Shown: in pieces, positions 7,850-16,683 of the stretch | Position numbering within the stretch: position 1 is the stretch's first letter | Layout of the letters: each line of letters opens with the position of its first letter | DNA from: Moritella sp. 24 | Lineage (GTDB): Bacteria; Pseudomonadota; Gammaproteobacteria; Enterobacterales; Moritellaceae | Assembly: GCF_018219155.1 (NCBI RefSeq) | Contig: NZ_CP056123.1 | Location: 1,037,505 to 1,101,504, forward strand | DNA: 64,000 nt | Direction of reading: 5' to 3' | The notes under the pieces: model-generated | Seen by the model: only the letters and a program-made list of their open reading frames with translations | The model's database searches: none | What the model was told of the DNA's origin: nothing | Position numbers and translations under genes: made by a program

Positions 7850-8968
7850 ATGCTTAACTATAGTAAAATAAATCAAATGTTTAATGAGGATGAAGATACA
7901 AGCATCTATCTTGATATGCTCTATCGAATGGCTATTAATAGCTATGAAGGACTGTCTCGCATTTCTGTGATTCTGATTAAAGATGACCAAGCGTCTAATT
8001 ATTTTGTACGGGATAAACTCTCGGCTGATAACAACGGTGAACTTTTTACCAAAAAAGTGAATCAGGATGGCGGTATTCCGAGAATGATCAAGTCAAAATC
8101 AGAGCGTGTTGTGAATGATTTATCGACATTGAAATTGAATCCGAGAACACTTTTTTTATTAAATAATGGTCATCGCAGTAGCTTTTCTTATCCTTTGATT
8201 TTTAAGGGTGATGCTATAGCGATGGTCTTTTTTAATGCATCAGAATGTAACTTTTTTGCGGATGTCTCGGTGCAGCAAGATATGTTGTTTTTATCGACAG
8301 TGATACATTCGTTGATGGTACGACAGTTTGAGAAAAAACAGTTTATTAGTATCTCACTCGGGATTGCACTCAATATGGGGCACGCTAAGGATCCGGAAAC
8401 AAAAGGGCACCTTACACGGATGGAGCGATATAGCTCCAAGCTGGCTTATCTATTGAGTGAGGAAAAAGGCATTACACATGAGTTTATTCGCCGTATTGAA
8501 TCTTATGCTGCATTTCATGATATAGGTAAGTATAAGATCCCTGATGAAGTATTATTTAGCCATTCTATCTTTACAGTGAAAGAACGCGAAATCATGAATC
8601 AGCACTGTCGACATGGTGTTGATATCATTAATGATGTACTGAGTCATTTTCCTGCGAATGTACGGCATATAGAGGAATACCGTTTTCTAAAAAATATTAT
8701 TCTTTATCATCATGAACAGTTTAGTGGACATGGTTATCCTGAGGGATTAAAAGGGGATGAAATTCCTCTAGAAGCCCGTATTGTTATGGTTGCTGATGTG
8801 TTTGATGCGTTATTAAGTAAGCGCCTATATAAAGGTGCTTGGCATATTGATGATGTCGTTAACTACATGAAAAAAAATGCTGGTACGATGTTTGACCCAG
8901 ATTGTATCCATGCTTTAGTATCTAATTTGTCTGAATTTATTGAAATTTATGAAGCTCATGCAGATTAA
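7850..8968 (+). CDS. HD-GYP domain cyclic-di-GMP phosphodiesterase
   Basis: A 372-residue soluble protein. Residues about 10-165 form an N-terminal sensory region, GAF-like in its alternation of strands and helices. Residues about 175-365 form the HD-GYP domain. Catalytic markers are intact: H-D in FHDIGKYKIPDEVL, the paired histidines in ILYHHEQFSGHGYPEGLKG (the GYP signature), and the metal-binding aspartate in MVADVFDALLSKRLYKGAW. The family hydrolyses c-di-GMP to pGpG or GMP, lowering the second messenger that controls motility and biofilm. It is convergent with the next gene, and the two coding regions overlap by 32 bp at their 3' ends. Confidence 0.9.
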   Translation: MLNYSKINQMFNEDEDTSIYLDMLYRMAINSYEGLSRISVILIKDDQASNYFVRDKLSADNNGELFTKKVNQDGGIPRMIKSKSERVVNDLSTLKLNPRTLFLLNNGHRSSFSYPLIFKGDAIAMVFFNASECNFFADVSVQQDMLFLSTVIHSLMVRQFEKKQFISISLGIALNMGHAKDPETKGHLTRMERYSSKLAYLLSEEKGITHEFIRRIESYAAFHDIGKYKIPDEVLFSHSIFTVKEREIMNQHCRHGVDIINDVLSHFPANVRHIEEYRFLKNIILYHHEQFSGHGYPEGLKGDEIPLEARIVMVADVFDALLSKRLYKGAWHIDDVVNYMKKNAGTMFDPDCIHALVSNLSEFIEIYEAHAD

Positions 8969-9260
8969 TCAATTGGCTATTATCAGCCGGAGTAGAGCCT
9001 TGTAAACGATTTTGATAACCATCGTTTGCTAAGTGCAGGGGGAAGTGTAATTCTTGCTTTCCCTGTCTTGCGGTAATGGAAATAGAGTCTGCTTGTAACA
9101 AGATTTGAAGCATTTCAGCAGGGATATCTGCCAGAATTAAATCGTGAATATCATAATGTGTTTTACCTATGCCAAACTCTTCTCGTAACGCAGTTCGTTC
9201 AATCTCAGTTAAAATTTGACTGTCGGTGTTGAGTACTGATCTATTTATTGGTTTTTTCAT
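8937..9260 (-). CDS. Conserved hypothetical protein (107 aa)
   Basis: A 107-residue acidic soluble protein with no membrane segment. I do not recognise the family. It looks like helices followed by a short beta segment (SISITARQGKQELHFPL). I place the start at ATG 9260, which has GAGG seven bases upstream; an in-frame TTG at 9266 is less likely. The last 32 bp overlap the 3' end of the HD-GYP gene on the opposite strand. A link to c-di-GMP would be guesswork: the PilZ motif was looked for and is absent. Confidence 0.6.
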   Translation of the reverse strand: MKKPINRSVLNTDSQILTEIERTALREEFGIGKTHYDIHDLILADIPAEMLQILLQADSISITARQGKQELHFPLHLANDGYQNRLQGSTPADNSQLINLHELHKFQ

Positions 9261-9543
9261 CGTCAACCTCGTTAGATAAAATAGCTATTACGAGATAACG
9301 TGATCACAGCCGTGATTAAATTTAATTTTTTAGCGTCATTCACGTTAATACTGGTAGTAAGTCTGTATTTATCCTTAAAAGTTCGATTTTATTGGTTTTT
9401 ATACTCATAAGTGTGAGCAAGTTAACTGTGATTTTATTTTTTCATCTTCGTTCAATTCTAGTTAACGCTGGGTTAATTTCATTCTAATGTTTTTAACTTA
9501 AGTGACGAGCTATACTGTCTGTTCTTCAAAATAGAGAGTTCCC

Positions 9544-10491
9544 ATGTTTAAATCACTGACAAATTATACTTTTCAAAAAACTGATTTATTATTTATTCTG
9601 ATCGGTTTACTGTGCTTAACGCCGCTTATCTCATCGCCTGTTGCTTTAGTGTTGGGTTTTACGTTAGCGACATTGGGACTTGTTCCTAAAGGTATTAATC
9701 TAAGTACAATTACCAAAAAAGCACTTGCATACTCGATTGTTGGATTAGGCTTTGGTATTAACTTAGACGAAGCTATTACAGCGACGAAAGACGGTATTGG
9801 CATTATTGTTACGTCTATTTTCTGCACGTTAATTTTAGGCTGGTTACTCACCAAAGCATTAAAGATTGAAAAGAAAACGGGATATCTCATTTCTGCAGGT
9901 ACCGCTATTTGTGGTGGAAGCGCGATTGCTGCCGTTGCGCCCGCGATTAATGCGAAAAATGATCAAACTTCATTAGCGTTAGCGACAGTATTTATTCTTA
10001 ATTCGGTGGCTTTATTTATTTTTCCGGTGATTGGGCATTTACTCGAAATGAGTCAACATGCTTTTGGTGTATGGAGCGCGATTGCTATTCATGATACATC
10101 ATCGGTTGTTGGTGCCGCTTCAGCTTATGGCGATGAAGCATTATTAACGGCGACTACATTAAAGCTGGCGCGTGCGCTGTGGATTGTGCCTGTGGCGTTT
10201 ATTAGTGCGCTATTATTTAAAGGTGACAGTAAAAAACTAACGATTCCATTTTTCATTTTATTCTACTGTTTCGCTATTTTTACCGCGTATGTGTTGCCAG
10301 ATTATCAGTCTTTATATCAAGGTATTTTCAATATATCGAAACAAGTATTAGTGATGTGCCTATTCTTAATTGGCGCGGGTATAACGGTTAAAAAAGTCCG
10401 AGAGGCGGGTATCAAACCACTGCTATTAGGTATATTGCTTTGGATTTCGATCAGTGTCAGTTCACTTATTTATATTTTATACTTTATGTAA
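9544..10491 (+). CDS. YeiH-type putative sulfate exporter (UPF0324)
   Basis: A 315-residue inner-membrane protein with about ten membrane spans. The family signature is present as [23 protein letters not shown] followed by a second conserved region, [22 protein letters not shown]. These mark the YeiH/UPF0324 family, which some annotation schemes call putative sulfate exporters; E. coli YeiH is about 350 residues. The start lies in ttcccATG with AGAG upstream. It has its own terminator at 10532-10559. The usual LysR regulator (YeiE) is not adjacent. Function in this family is only partly established. Confidence 0.85.
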   Translation: MFKSLTNYTFQKTDLLFILIGLLCLTPLISSPVALVLGFTLATLGLVPKGINLSTITKKALAYSIVGLGFGINLDEAITATKDGIGIIVTSIFCTLILGWLLTKALKIEKKTGYLISAGTAICGGSAIAAVAPAINAKNDQTSLALATVFILNSVALFIFPVIGHLLEMSQHAFGVWSAIAIHDTSSVVGAASAYGDEALLTATTLKLARALWIVPVAFISALLFKGDSKKLTIPFFILFYCFAIFTAYVLPDYQSLYQGIFNISKQVLVMCLFLIGAGITVKKVREAGIKPLLLGILLWISISVSSLIYILYFM

Positions 10492-10531
10492 TAAGCGATA
10501 AATAGCGAGACTGAGTCATATTACGATTAAG

Positions 10532-10559
10532 AAAAAGGAGGTCTGAGTACCTCCTTTTT
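10532..10559. terminator. Bidirectional terminator between yeiH-like gene and small membrane protein
   Basis: A perfect 11-bp stem pairs 10532-10542 with 10549-10559 around ctgagt. It has A5 on one side and T5 on the other, and abuts the stop codon of the minus-strand gene at 10560. Confidence 0.9.
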
Positions 10560-10715
10560 CTATACGGTGAGCTGATTTTTTTTCACTCGAAATAGATAAC
10601 TAATTAATAATGAGAATGCCACAAGATCAAGTGCTGATGATGTAAGACCTTGGGTGAATACAGATAATAATATGCACGTGCATACAAGTAGAATTATTAG
10701 CCTATTAACCAACAT
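10560..10715 (-). CDS. Small two-span membrane protein (51 aa)
   Basis: A complete 51-codon gene. It starts MLVNRLIILLVCTCILLSVF, continues with a second hydrophobic stretch (LDLVAFSLLISYLF) and ends with a basic tail, RVKKNQLTV. An excellent ribosome site (AAAAGGAG) stands 5 bases before the ATG. The stop is followed directly by the bidirectional terminator at 10532-10559. It lies 90 bp downstream of the patatin gene on the same strand and is probably its operon partner. No known family recognised. The strong translation signal and terminator are the evidence that it is real. Confidence 0.7.
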   Translation of the reverse strand: MLVNRLIILLVCTCILLSVFTQGLTSSALDLVAFSLLISYLFRVKKNQLTV

Positions 10716-10804
10716 GTTTGCTCCTTTTGGGTTAGTCACTAGGTATATTATTGGAGTAATTAGGCGGAAATAGGAAATACCGTAATCATATAACTCATAA
10801 CTAA

Positions 10805-11728
10805 TTAGAGAAATAAGTGGGCTTGAGTGCTGCTTAAAAATTTCATTCCCATTTCATATCCCACCTTATAATCGTTCGCCAATGCTTCATCACTGCTACC
10901 AAGCAGTCGGCTCGATAGTATTTGTGGTGGCGCAATTTCTATAACCTGAGTATCTTCTGGTGGTGAATTTATAAAATCGATAGCGTCATTATACGCATTC
11001 TCATGACCAGTGATAATATCGAGTACTCTAGGGCATCGTTGTGAGCTGCATACCCAAGATTTGAGTTTATGTGCCCACGGAGATCGTGCATTTTGATGTG
11101 CAGGTACCGTGCGAATCACGATTATTTTTTTAGCGCCACGATGATATGCTTCTTGAATTGGGATCGGCAGCGCGACACCACCATCCACGTAATGACCATC
11201 ACCAATAGCGACACCTTTCTTATACAAATAGGGCAGTGCACTCGATGCTTTTAACGCTGTAAGCCAGTTATCGACGTTAGGCTCTAAGAAGGTTGGCATC
11301 AAACCATTAATGTCCGTGGCTGAAAAAAGGAGCTGGCGATTTTTAAGTTGTGCCTGGGCGCAATCCATATTGAGTTGATAGTCTGGATCACCGACTTTTT
11401 TAAAATACCAATCGAGATTGACGGTATTGCGTCCCATTAATGTGCGTTTCATATTAAAGAATTCGGGATGTTTTGATAATGTCATAATGGAACGTTTGGC
11501 ATGCCCAGACTGTCTCGTCATGTAGCTTGATAGATTTTGAGCGCCAGCTGAAGTCCCGATTAATAATGCAAAGGGGTTAAAATCTTGTGCTAACCAACTA
11601 TCTAATACCCCTGCGGTGAAAATACCGCGTTGACCACCACCTTCAACGACCAATGCTGCGTCTTTGATTGGCGTACTCGCGGTGCAACTCGCAATATTAG
11701 TGAGGGTATTATTGGTTGTGCGCTTCAT
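10805..11728 (-). CDS. Patatin-like phospholipase, YjjU type
   Basis: A 307-residue predicted cytosolic lipid acyl hydrolase. The patatin Ser-Asp dyad is visible: oxyanion-hole glycines in ALVVEGGGQRGIFTAGVLD (about residue 27), nucleophile motif GTSAG (about residue 59), and the catalytic aspartate in DGGVALPIPI (about residue 180). The C-terminal half resembles E. coli YjjU rather than RssA in length and spacing. The start ATG at 11728 has AGGAGC upstream. The 51-residue membrane protein at 10560 lies just downstream on the same strand. The lipid substrate is not predictable. Confidence 0.87.
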   Translation of the reverse strand: MKRTTNNTLTNIASCTASTPIKDAALVVEGGGQRGIFTAGVLDSWLAQDFNPFALLIGTSAGAQNLSSYMTRQSGHAKRSIMTLSKHPEFFNMKRTLMGRNTVNLDWYFKKVGDPDYQLNMDCAQAQLKNRQLLFSATDINGLMPTFLEPNVDNWLTALKASSALPYLYKKGVAIGDGHYVDGGVALPIPIQEAYHRGAKKIIVIRTVPAHQNARSPWAHKLKSWVCSSQRCPRVLDIITGHENAYNDAIDFINSPPEDTQVIEIAPPQILSSRLLGSSDEALANDYKVGYEMGMKFLSSTQAHLFL

Positions 11729-12296
11729 ATTCAGCTCCTAAGACGGTAAGTGCTAAATTTAACGCATGAGTTAACTATTATAAAATCGATTGAATATTAA
11801 ATATTGATAGTTATTTCTGATTGATTTGTTTTTATCGAGTCTATTTACTGTTTTTGACATCAAGTTACTACCTTTTGAGTAGTTATTTTTAATTCTGTTT
11901 TCTCATGCTTTTATAATGCTTGGGCGATATTTTCGATTTACTGAGTGATCGGTATTAAGTGTATGAAAATATAGTTTTATGTCATTGTTAACATGTTATT
12001 AATTGAAAATAATCCCTTTATTACAATTGCTTAATTGTTTTTATTCGTTGTGTCTATTTGATATTAACTTTCGTATTTGAAATTATCGCAGTATGTCACC
12101 GCTGAATTAATTGTCTTCTAAATCAACTTTTAACCAATATAAATACTGAATAGACAATGGCAGTTTTTCTCCAACTTAGTACTTAATTAATGCTTATCTT
12201 TCTGTCAGATAGTGCAAAGTAATTCATGCGAGTCGCAAATATTGAGCTTAATAAACAGTTTATATTTGTTTCGAATAATCTGGTTGGAGAAGTTAT
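11729..12296. other. AT-rich divergent intergenic region, 568 bp
   Basis: The region lies between the divergent patatin and PI-PLC genes and must hold both promoters. I see no small gene with a ribosome site and no clear operator. It is very AT-rich, with several inverted TTAAC/GTTAA motifs (attgttaacatgttatt near 11985). The length is unusual for this window and may reflect complex control of the secreted protein. Confidence 0.5.
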
Positions 12297-14435
12297 ATGT
12301 CTAAAATTAACAATAAAACAATTGTAAAAAGTAGATTTATTCAAGGTGCGGTAGTGATTTCTGCGCTGTCATTTCAACCATTTGTATATGCGCAGGTAAG
12401 CGCTCAGGCTGAGCCCCTTCCTCAGGTATGCTTTTATGAACATGATGATTATACGGGTCAGCAAAACTGTTTTGATTCGACAGAGCACACAGTCGGCAGT
12501 GAAAATGATATTTGGTCATCGGTAAAAGTGCCAAGCGGATCGTTGTTAACGTTATTTGAACATGATGATTATGGCGGTAAACAATGGACACTTTATCCGG
12601 GTGAGTATGCGAGCCTTTCAAGCTATAACTTTAACGATATCGTGTCTTCATTTAGCATCGACCCATTAATTTGTTTTTATGGGAATACGGACTTCCAAGG
12701 TACTCAATCTTGCTATAGTGCAAGCCATCAATCTATCGGTAAAGCGAATGATTCTTGGTCTTCGGTTACCGTCCCTGCTGGTTATAAGTTGACGATTTAT
12801 CAAAATGATCATTACAACGGTAGCAGTGCTGAGATTAGTGATGTAGGGCAATCGCGTTTAGCCAATATTAACTTCGATAACAAAACATCTTCATTTTTAC
12901 TGACCAAAGCGGATAAAACGTTTAACGAATATAGTTGGGTAGGTGCGCATAATGCGCATGCTTCACAAGGTTATGTTTTTGAAATTGGTTATATGAATCA
13001 ATGGCTCGATATGCCTGAGCAACTACGTGATCATAATGTTCGCTCATTATTGATTGATATTCGTTATGAAGATGGTCGTGTTGAGTTAACGCATGCTACC
13101 GATAATGCCGGTGAATTCATCGATAGAATGAATGATGAGATCGTTCCATTTTTGAAAGCGAATCCAGATGTGGTGCTCACTTTTGATATTGAGGTGACCA
13201 ATAACGTCTTAACGAAAGAGCAGTTGCAAGAGGCGATGGATAAAATGCCTGAATTCACTGCGATGATGTTTGATCCAAGAGATCCTGTATGGGATGGTAA
13301 GCAAGAATGGCCGACATTGGAAGAGATGGCTGCGGCTAATCAGCGAATACTCTTCTATATAGACAAGTATGATGTGTCGGGTGATTATGGTGATTATTAC
13401 GTGCTATATAGAAAAGATGTCACTATGGAAAACATGTGGGCAGTCACTGATTATGATAGTTGTGAAGAACGACATAAATACGGTGTGCCAACGGTAAATA
13501 TACTGGGACACAAAACCTGGTCTAGATTATTCAGTATGAATCATTTCCCTAGCGTGCCACATTCAGGTATCGCGGCATCAGATAATAACTGGGATGGCCT
13601 GTATCCAAGAATCATTGATACATGTATGCCTGCAACTTTGTTAGACAAAAAGCCTAACTTTATCGCTGTTGATTTTATTGAGCAAGGCGATGTACAGGAA
13701 ATAACGGAAGTGCTAAATGAAGGCGGGGTAATCTTTTATGAAGGTAATGGTGCGACACAAAATATAGTTTGTGGTATTGGTGGAGAGCAAACCCGTTATA
13801 TTACGAGTGGTGAGCATGGTTGTGAAAATGATGAAGCACGCTCTGCTAAACTCGTTGATGTACAAGCTGGCACCACGATTGTCGTATATGACAGCCCTTC
13901 TGGTAACACTAATGATGACTATACGGTTATTCAGGTTAAGCATAACTTGTCTGAATATGTGATTGATTCATTCGAAAACAATGTCAGTAACGCAGCGGTT
14001 AATCAGTGGGCATTTCATAATAACGGCTTAGATGGAAAGATTTCATATTTTGAAGTATTTAAGCCCGGTGACTATGAAACCACGCCTGAAATAATGCTTT
14101 ATGAAGGGAATAACGCGACGCAAAATATCGTCTGTACCCTGAATGTGTATGACCGTGAGTTTAATTTTAAGAACTCAGGAAGTTGTGATAATGATGAAAC
14201 GCGCTCAGCTAAATTAGTTGGCGTGAGTGCGGGTGCACAGTTTACGGTTTATGATTCTCCAAATGGTGACAAGGGTGATGATTATACCCAGATAACGGTG
14301 CTACAAGATATTTTGGGAACTTATGATATAGACAGTTATGAGGACAGTTACAGTGATGATTATGTACGTGTTAATTTTCATCGCCATAATGGCTTAGATG
14401 GTAAAGTATCGCGTATCAAGATGAGTGCCCCATAA
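12297..14435 (+). CDS. Secreted beta/gamma-crystallin and PI-PLC-like phosphodiesterase
   Basis: A 712-residue exported modular protein. Residues 1-33 are a signal peptide ending FVYAQ. Residues about 42-200 hold two beta/gamma-crystallin domains, each with paired Greek-key motifs such as CFYEHDDYTGQQNCF and LFEHDDYGGKQWTL; this fold often binds calcium. Residues about 212-470 resemble the phosphatidylinositol-specific phospholipase C X domain. It has likely catalytic histidines in WVGAHNAHA (near residue 218) and VELTHAT (near residue 265), plus DIRYEDGR and TFDIEV. Residues about 477-590 and 599-712 are two tandem copies of a Cys-containing module (YEGNGATQNIVC / YEGNNATQNIVC, DEARSAKLV / DETRSAKLV, VYDSPSG / VYDSPNG). 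GGAGA precedes the ATG. Function is inferred: a secreted enzyme acting on inositol lipids or GPI anchors. Confidence 0.78.
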   Translation: MSKINNKTIVKSRFIQGAVVISALSFQPFVYAQVSAQAEPLPQVCFYEHDDYTGQQNCFDSTEHTVGSENDIWSSVKVPSGSLLTLFEHDDYGGKQWTLYPGEYASLSSYNFNDIVSSFSIDPLICFYGNTDFQGTQSCYSASHQSIGKANDSWSSVTVPAGYKLTIYQNDHYNGSSAEISDVGQSRLANINFDNKTSSFLLTKADKTFNEYSWVGAHNAHASQGYVFEIGYMNQWLDMPEQLRDHNVRSLLIDIRYEDGRVELTHATDNAGEFIDRMNDEIVPFLKANPDVVLTFDIEVTNNVLTKEQLQEAMDKMPEFTAMMFDPRDPVWDGKQEWPTLEEMAAANQRILFYIDKYDVSGDYGDYYVLYRKDVTMENMWAVTDYDSCEERHKYGVPTVNILGHKTWSRLFSMNHFPSVPHSGIAASDNNWDGLYPRIIDTCMPATLLDKKPNFIAVDFIEQGDVQEITEVLNEGGVIFYEGNGATQNIVCGIGGEQTRYITSGEHGCENDEARSAKLVDVQAGTTIVVYDSPSGNTNDDYTVIQVKHNLSEYVIDSFENNVSNAAVNQWAFHNNGLDGKISYFEVFKPGDYETTPEIMLYEGNNATQNIVCTLNVYDREFNFKNSGSCDNDETRSAKLVGVSAGAQFTVYDSPNGDKGDDYTQITVLQDILGTYDIDSYEDSYSDDYVRVNFHRHNGLDGKVSRIKMSAP

Positions 14436-14478
14436 CGTGTGGCACTCATCGCTATAGCTAGATTGTTATACGCAAAAA

Positions 14479-14502
14479 AATAGCCCTAGTTAGGGCTGTT
14501 TT
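14479..14502. terminator. Terminator between crystallin/PI-PLC gene and sigma-factor gene
   Basis: The stem AGCCCT/AGGGCT (14482-14487 with 14492-14497) extends with A-T pairs into A7 on the left and GTTTTT on the right. It could serve both convergent genes. Confidence 0.8.
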
Positions 14503-14544
14503 TACATATAGTCTTTTTGATTAGATTATATGTTATGTTATTGG

Positions 14545-15399
14545 TTAGTTTAGGTAATCTTGCTGACTTACGCTATTCACTAATAATTCAGGTTTAATTT
14601 TTTGTAAGCTTGCAGTAATAATTTGACGAACGCGTTCGCGTGACATGAATAGACGTTCGCCAATTGCATGCAGTGTTTGCGGTTCTTCTCGGCCTAAACC
14701 AAATCTTAATTCAATGATCTCTCTGTCTCGATCAGTCAAGTGACTAAGAATTTCAGTTAAATAACTCGATGTATCAGTATTTTCTATTTCATCGTTCGGC
14801 TTGCAAATAGAGCTGTCTTCAATGAGATCTACGAGCGCGGTACTTGAGTCATTTTTAGTTTCGATAGTTTTATCTAAGCTTGTTTCAGCAAAGTAGTGGG
14901 ATAGAACATCAACAACTTCTTCAAACTCAATATCTAAGTTTTCGGCAATTTTTTGTAAATCATGATTACACTTCAAGTCGAATGATTCGTCTCGCGCATT
15001 TTTTAGAATACGTTTGTAGGTTTTACCAACATGAATTGGCACGCGAATTGTGCGCGATTGATTCATGATAAAGCGTTCTATATTGTTCTTAATCCACCAT
15101 ACTGCATATGTTGAGAAGCGGAAACCTTTACTCGCATCGAATTTTTCAACTGCGTGTATTAATCCGGTATTACCTTCTTGAATGATGTCGACAAGTGATA
15201 GTGACGTGTGTTGGTAGCGTTTAGCAATATTGATCACTAAACGTAAATTAGATTGGATCATACGTTGACGCGCTTTTGAGTCTCCTTCATGCGCAGCTAC
15301 GGCAGTATCGTATTCTTCCTCTTTTGTGAGTAAGACACTTTTTTTATTTACTTGTTGCATGTAAAGATCTAATGCGTTTGATTCGTTAAATAATTCCAT
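14545..15399 (-). CDS. RpoS-like alternative RNA polymerase sigma factor
   Basis: A 284-residue sigma-70-family protein without region 1.1. Region 1.2 is NALDLYMQQVNKKSVLLTKEEEYD. Region 2 carries ARQRMIQSNLRLVINIAKRY and GFRFSTYAVWWIKNNIERFI, with the -10-recognition helix. Region 3 holds TIRVPIHVGK, and region 4 has DREIIELRFGLG plus a helix-turn-helix, LHAIGERLFMSRERVRQI. The pattern is closest to RpoS and related paralogues such as RpoQ of vibrios, but it is shorter than typical RpoS (about 330 residues) and diverges in region 3. It is probably an additional stress or stationary-phase sigma factor. The start has GAGGG upstream. No anti-sigma gene is adjacent. Confidence 0.85.
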   Translation of the reverse strand: MELFNESNALDLYMQQVNKKSVLLTKEEEYDTAVAAHEGDSKARQRMIQSNLRLVINIAKRYQHTSLSLVDIIQEGNTGLIHAVEKFDASKGFRFSTYAVWWIKNNIERFIMNQSRTIRVPIHVGKTYKRILKNARDESFDLKCNHDLQKIAENLDIEFEEVVDVLSHYFAETSLDKTIETKNDSSTALVDLIEDSSICKPNDEIENTDTSSYLTEILSHLTDRDREIIELRFGLGREEPQTLHAIGERLFMSRERVRQIITASLQKIKPELLVNSVSQQDYLN

Positions 15400-15704
15400 T
15401 TTTTAACCCTCAACGTATTCTATTAGCGATATTTACTGATCCCTGTAAAATACGTAACTCTATGACAGATGAAGAAAAAACAACTCGTGACAACTTGTCT
15501 AATTATAATCATTCAAATTGATTGAGATAGATAGTTATATAATTTAAAAAAGAGTCATGTTGTGAATAGGTTAAAAGAATGGGGCGAAGAGTGGTGATGT
15601 CAGACCACTTTTTAGTAATTTCTATCTAGAATTAAGTATTTAATATGTAATAGATCATCATATGTTCTTTTAATCCCTTCATCTCCCTATTCTCGTTAAT
15701 TTAT
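15400..15704. other. 305-bp intergenic region upstream of the sigma-factor gene
   Basis: It must contain the sigma-factor promoter (minus strand). I see no gene, repeat or clear operator. Confidence 0.45.
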
Positions 15705-16265
15705 TCATGAATTTGAGGCTGTTGATTGAGGTTGGTAGTGATGCTTGAATTGTATCAATGCCGACGTGATAGTGTCACTGTTATCAATACAGATGGCATT
15801 GTCGGGCAAGTTACTGTGATAGTTCCGCGCTCGTTGTAGTCGATGTTTAATTTCATGTTCATTTTCTCTGCCACGCGAACGTAATCGTTGTGCCAGAATA
15901 TTCATTTCTACTTGGATCGAAACTGGGACTAATTGCGTACCAAATTTTTTTTGCGCGGTGGGTAAATAAGCACGAGAACCATTCACAACGACATCAAACC
16001 CTTTATCTAACCAAGTTTCAATCTCATATCCTAATCCATAAGAATGTTGATTAGCTTGCCAATACATAGAAAATAATTGTGACTGTTGACGTAGCATAAA
16101 TTCAGCTAATGATAGCTCTATATGGTTTTCACCACCCGAATCAGCGCAACGGGTGATATAACGGTGTGCTACCAGCAAATTATTTGGCCATTGCTGGCGT
16201 AGTGCTTGAATAAAGGTATCCTTGCCAGAGCCTGATGGTCCTATAATATAAAATAATTTATTCAT
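15705..16265 (-). CDS. phnN: Ribose 1,5-bisphosphate phosphokinase PhnN
   Basis: A 186-residue P-loop kinase that makes phosphoribosyl pyrophosphate from ribose 1,5-bisphosphate in the carbon-phosphorus lyase pathway. The Walker A motif is GPSGSGKD at residues 9-16. LLVAHRYITR, GENHIELS, GFDVVVNGSRA and RLRSRGREN follow the E. coli PhnN pattern over the whole length. The start ATG at 16265 lies inside the last codons of a decayed phnM remnant, as expected for the normal phnM-phnN junction. No other phn genes are present here. The enzyme looks intact and may now serve PRPP supply or simply be a leftover. Confidence 0.87.
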   Translation of the reverse strand: MNKLFYIIGPSGSGKDTFIQALRQQWPNNLLVAHRYITRCADSGGENHIELSLAEFMLRQQSQLFSMYWQANQHSYGLGYEIETWLDKGFDVVVNGSRAYLPTAQKKFGTQLVPVSIQVEMNILAQRLRSRGRENEHEIKHRLQRARNYHSNLPDNAICIDNSDTITSALIQFKHHYQPQSTASNS

Positions 16266-16550
16266 AACAGTCCTGTTTAAATAGGTTATTTCCTTCGCTA
16301 ATCACGCCTGAATCATCTAAGCCTAATACTATCGCTGGATTAAGGCTGCATTGATGTCGACAAATAAAAGGTATTAGTTTTATTTTGAGGCCTCTTAAAA
16401 ATAGCATCGAGTAGGCTAGCAGGGGAATAATCGGAAGAGATAATCGCGAATACACCTAGAGATGCTCATTCATGTGCTGTTGTTGGCACCTGAAAATGTA
16501 GATATTCGTTGCAGAGTAAAGCCTTTCATCGCAGCTCGGAGGAATGCTTT
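16258..16550 (-). pseudogene. phnM: Remnant of phnM (phosphonate metabolism hydrolase), 3' part
   Basis: Three reading frames on the minus strand keep pieces of the C-terminal third of PhnM in the right order. At 16397-16438 the residues SSDYSPASLLDAIF match the family's SSDYYPASLLDAA region. They are preceded by GVFAII and by an in-frame TGA about 12 codons upstream. After a frameshift, NPAIVLGLDDSGVISEGN matches the NPA-x-ALGL-x-DRG-x-I-x-x-GK region just before phnN. The usual RADLVLV tail is replaced by an early stop that overlaps the phnN start. Farther upstream the similarity is weak. The open stretch at 16258-16455 should not be called as a gene. Confidence 0.75.
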
Positions 16551-16683
16551 TATTGGATAGGTATTTGTATCGATAAGTTATTTATGTGATTTTGACATTA
16601 AATAGCGAGTCGGAAGGTACCTAAATCAATCTAAAAACCTAAATTAAGATTGAATAGGCGAGTATTTATTAAATAAATGCGGG

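Noticed and set aside
8937..9260. PilZ-type c-di-GMP receptor next to the HD-GYP gene
   Set aside because: Neither the RxxxR nor the D/N-x-S-x-x-G motif is present.
16258..16455. A 65-residue gene upstream of phnN
   Set aside because: Its end is a recognisable PhnM fragment and its front is a frameshifted continuation; better explained as a pseudogene remnant.
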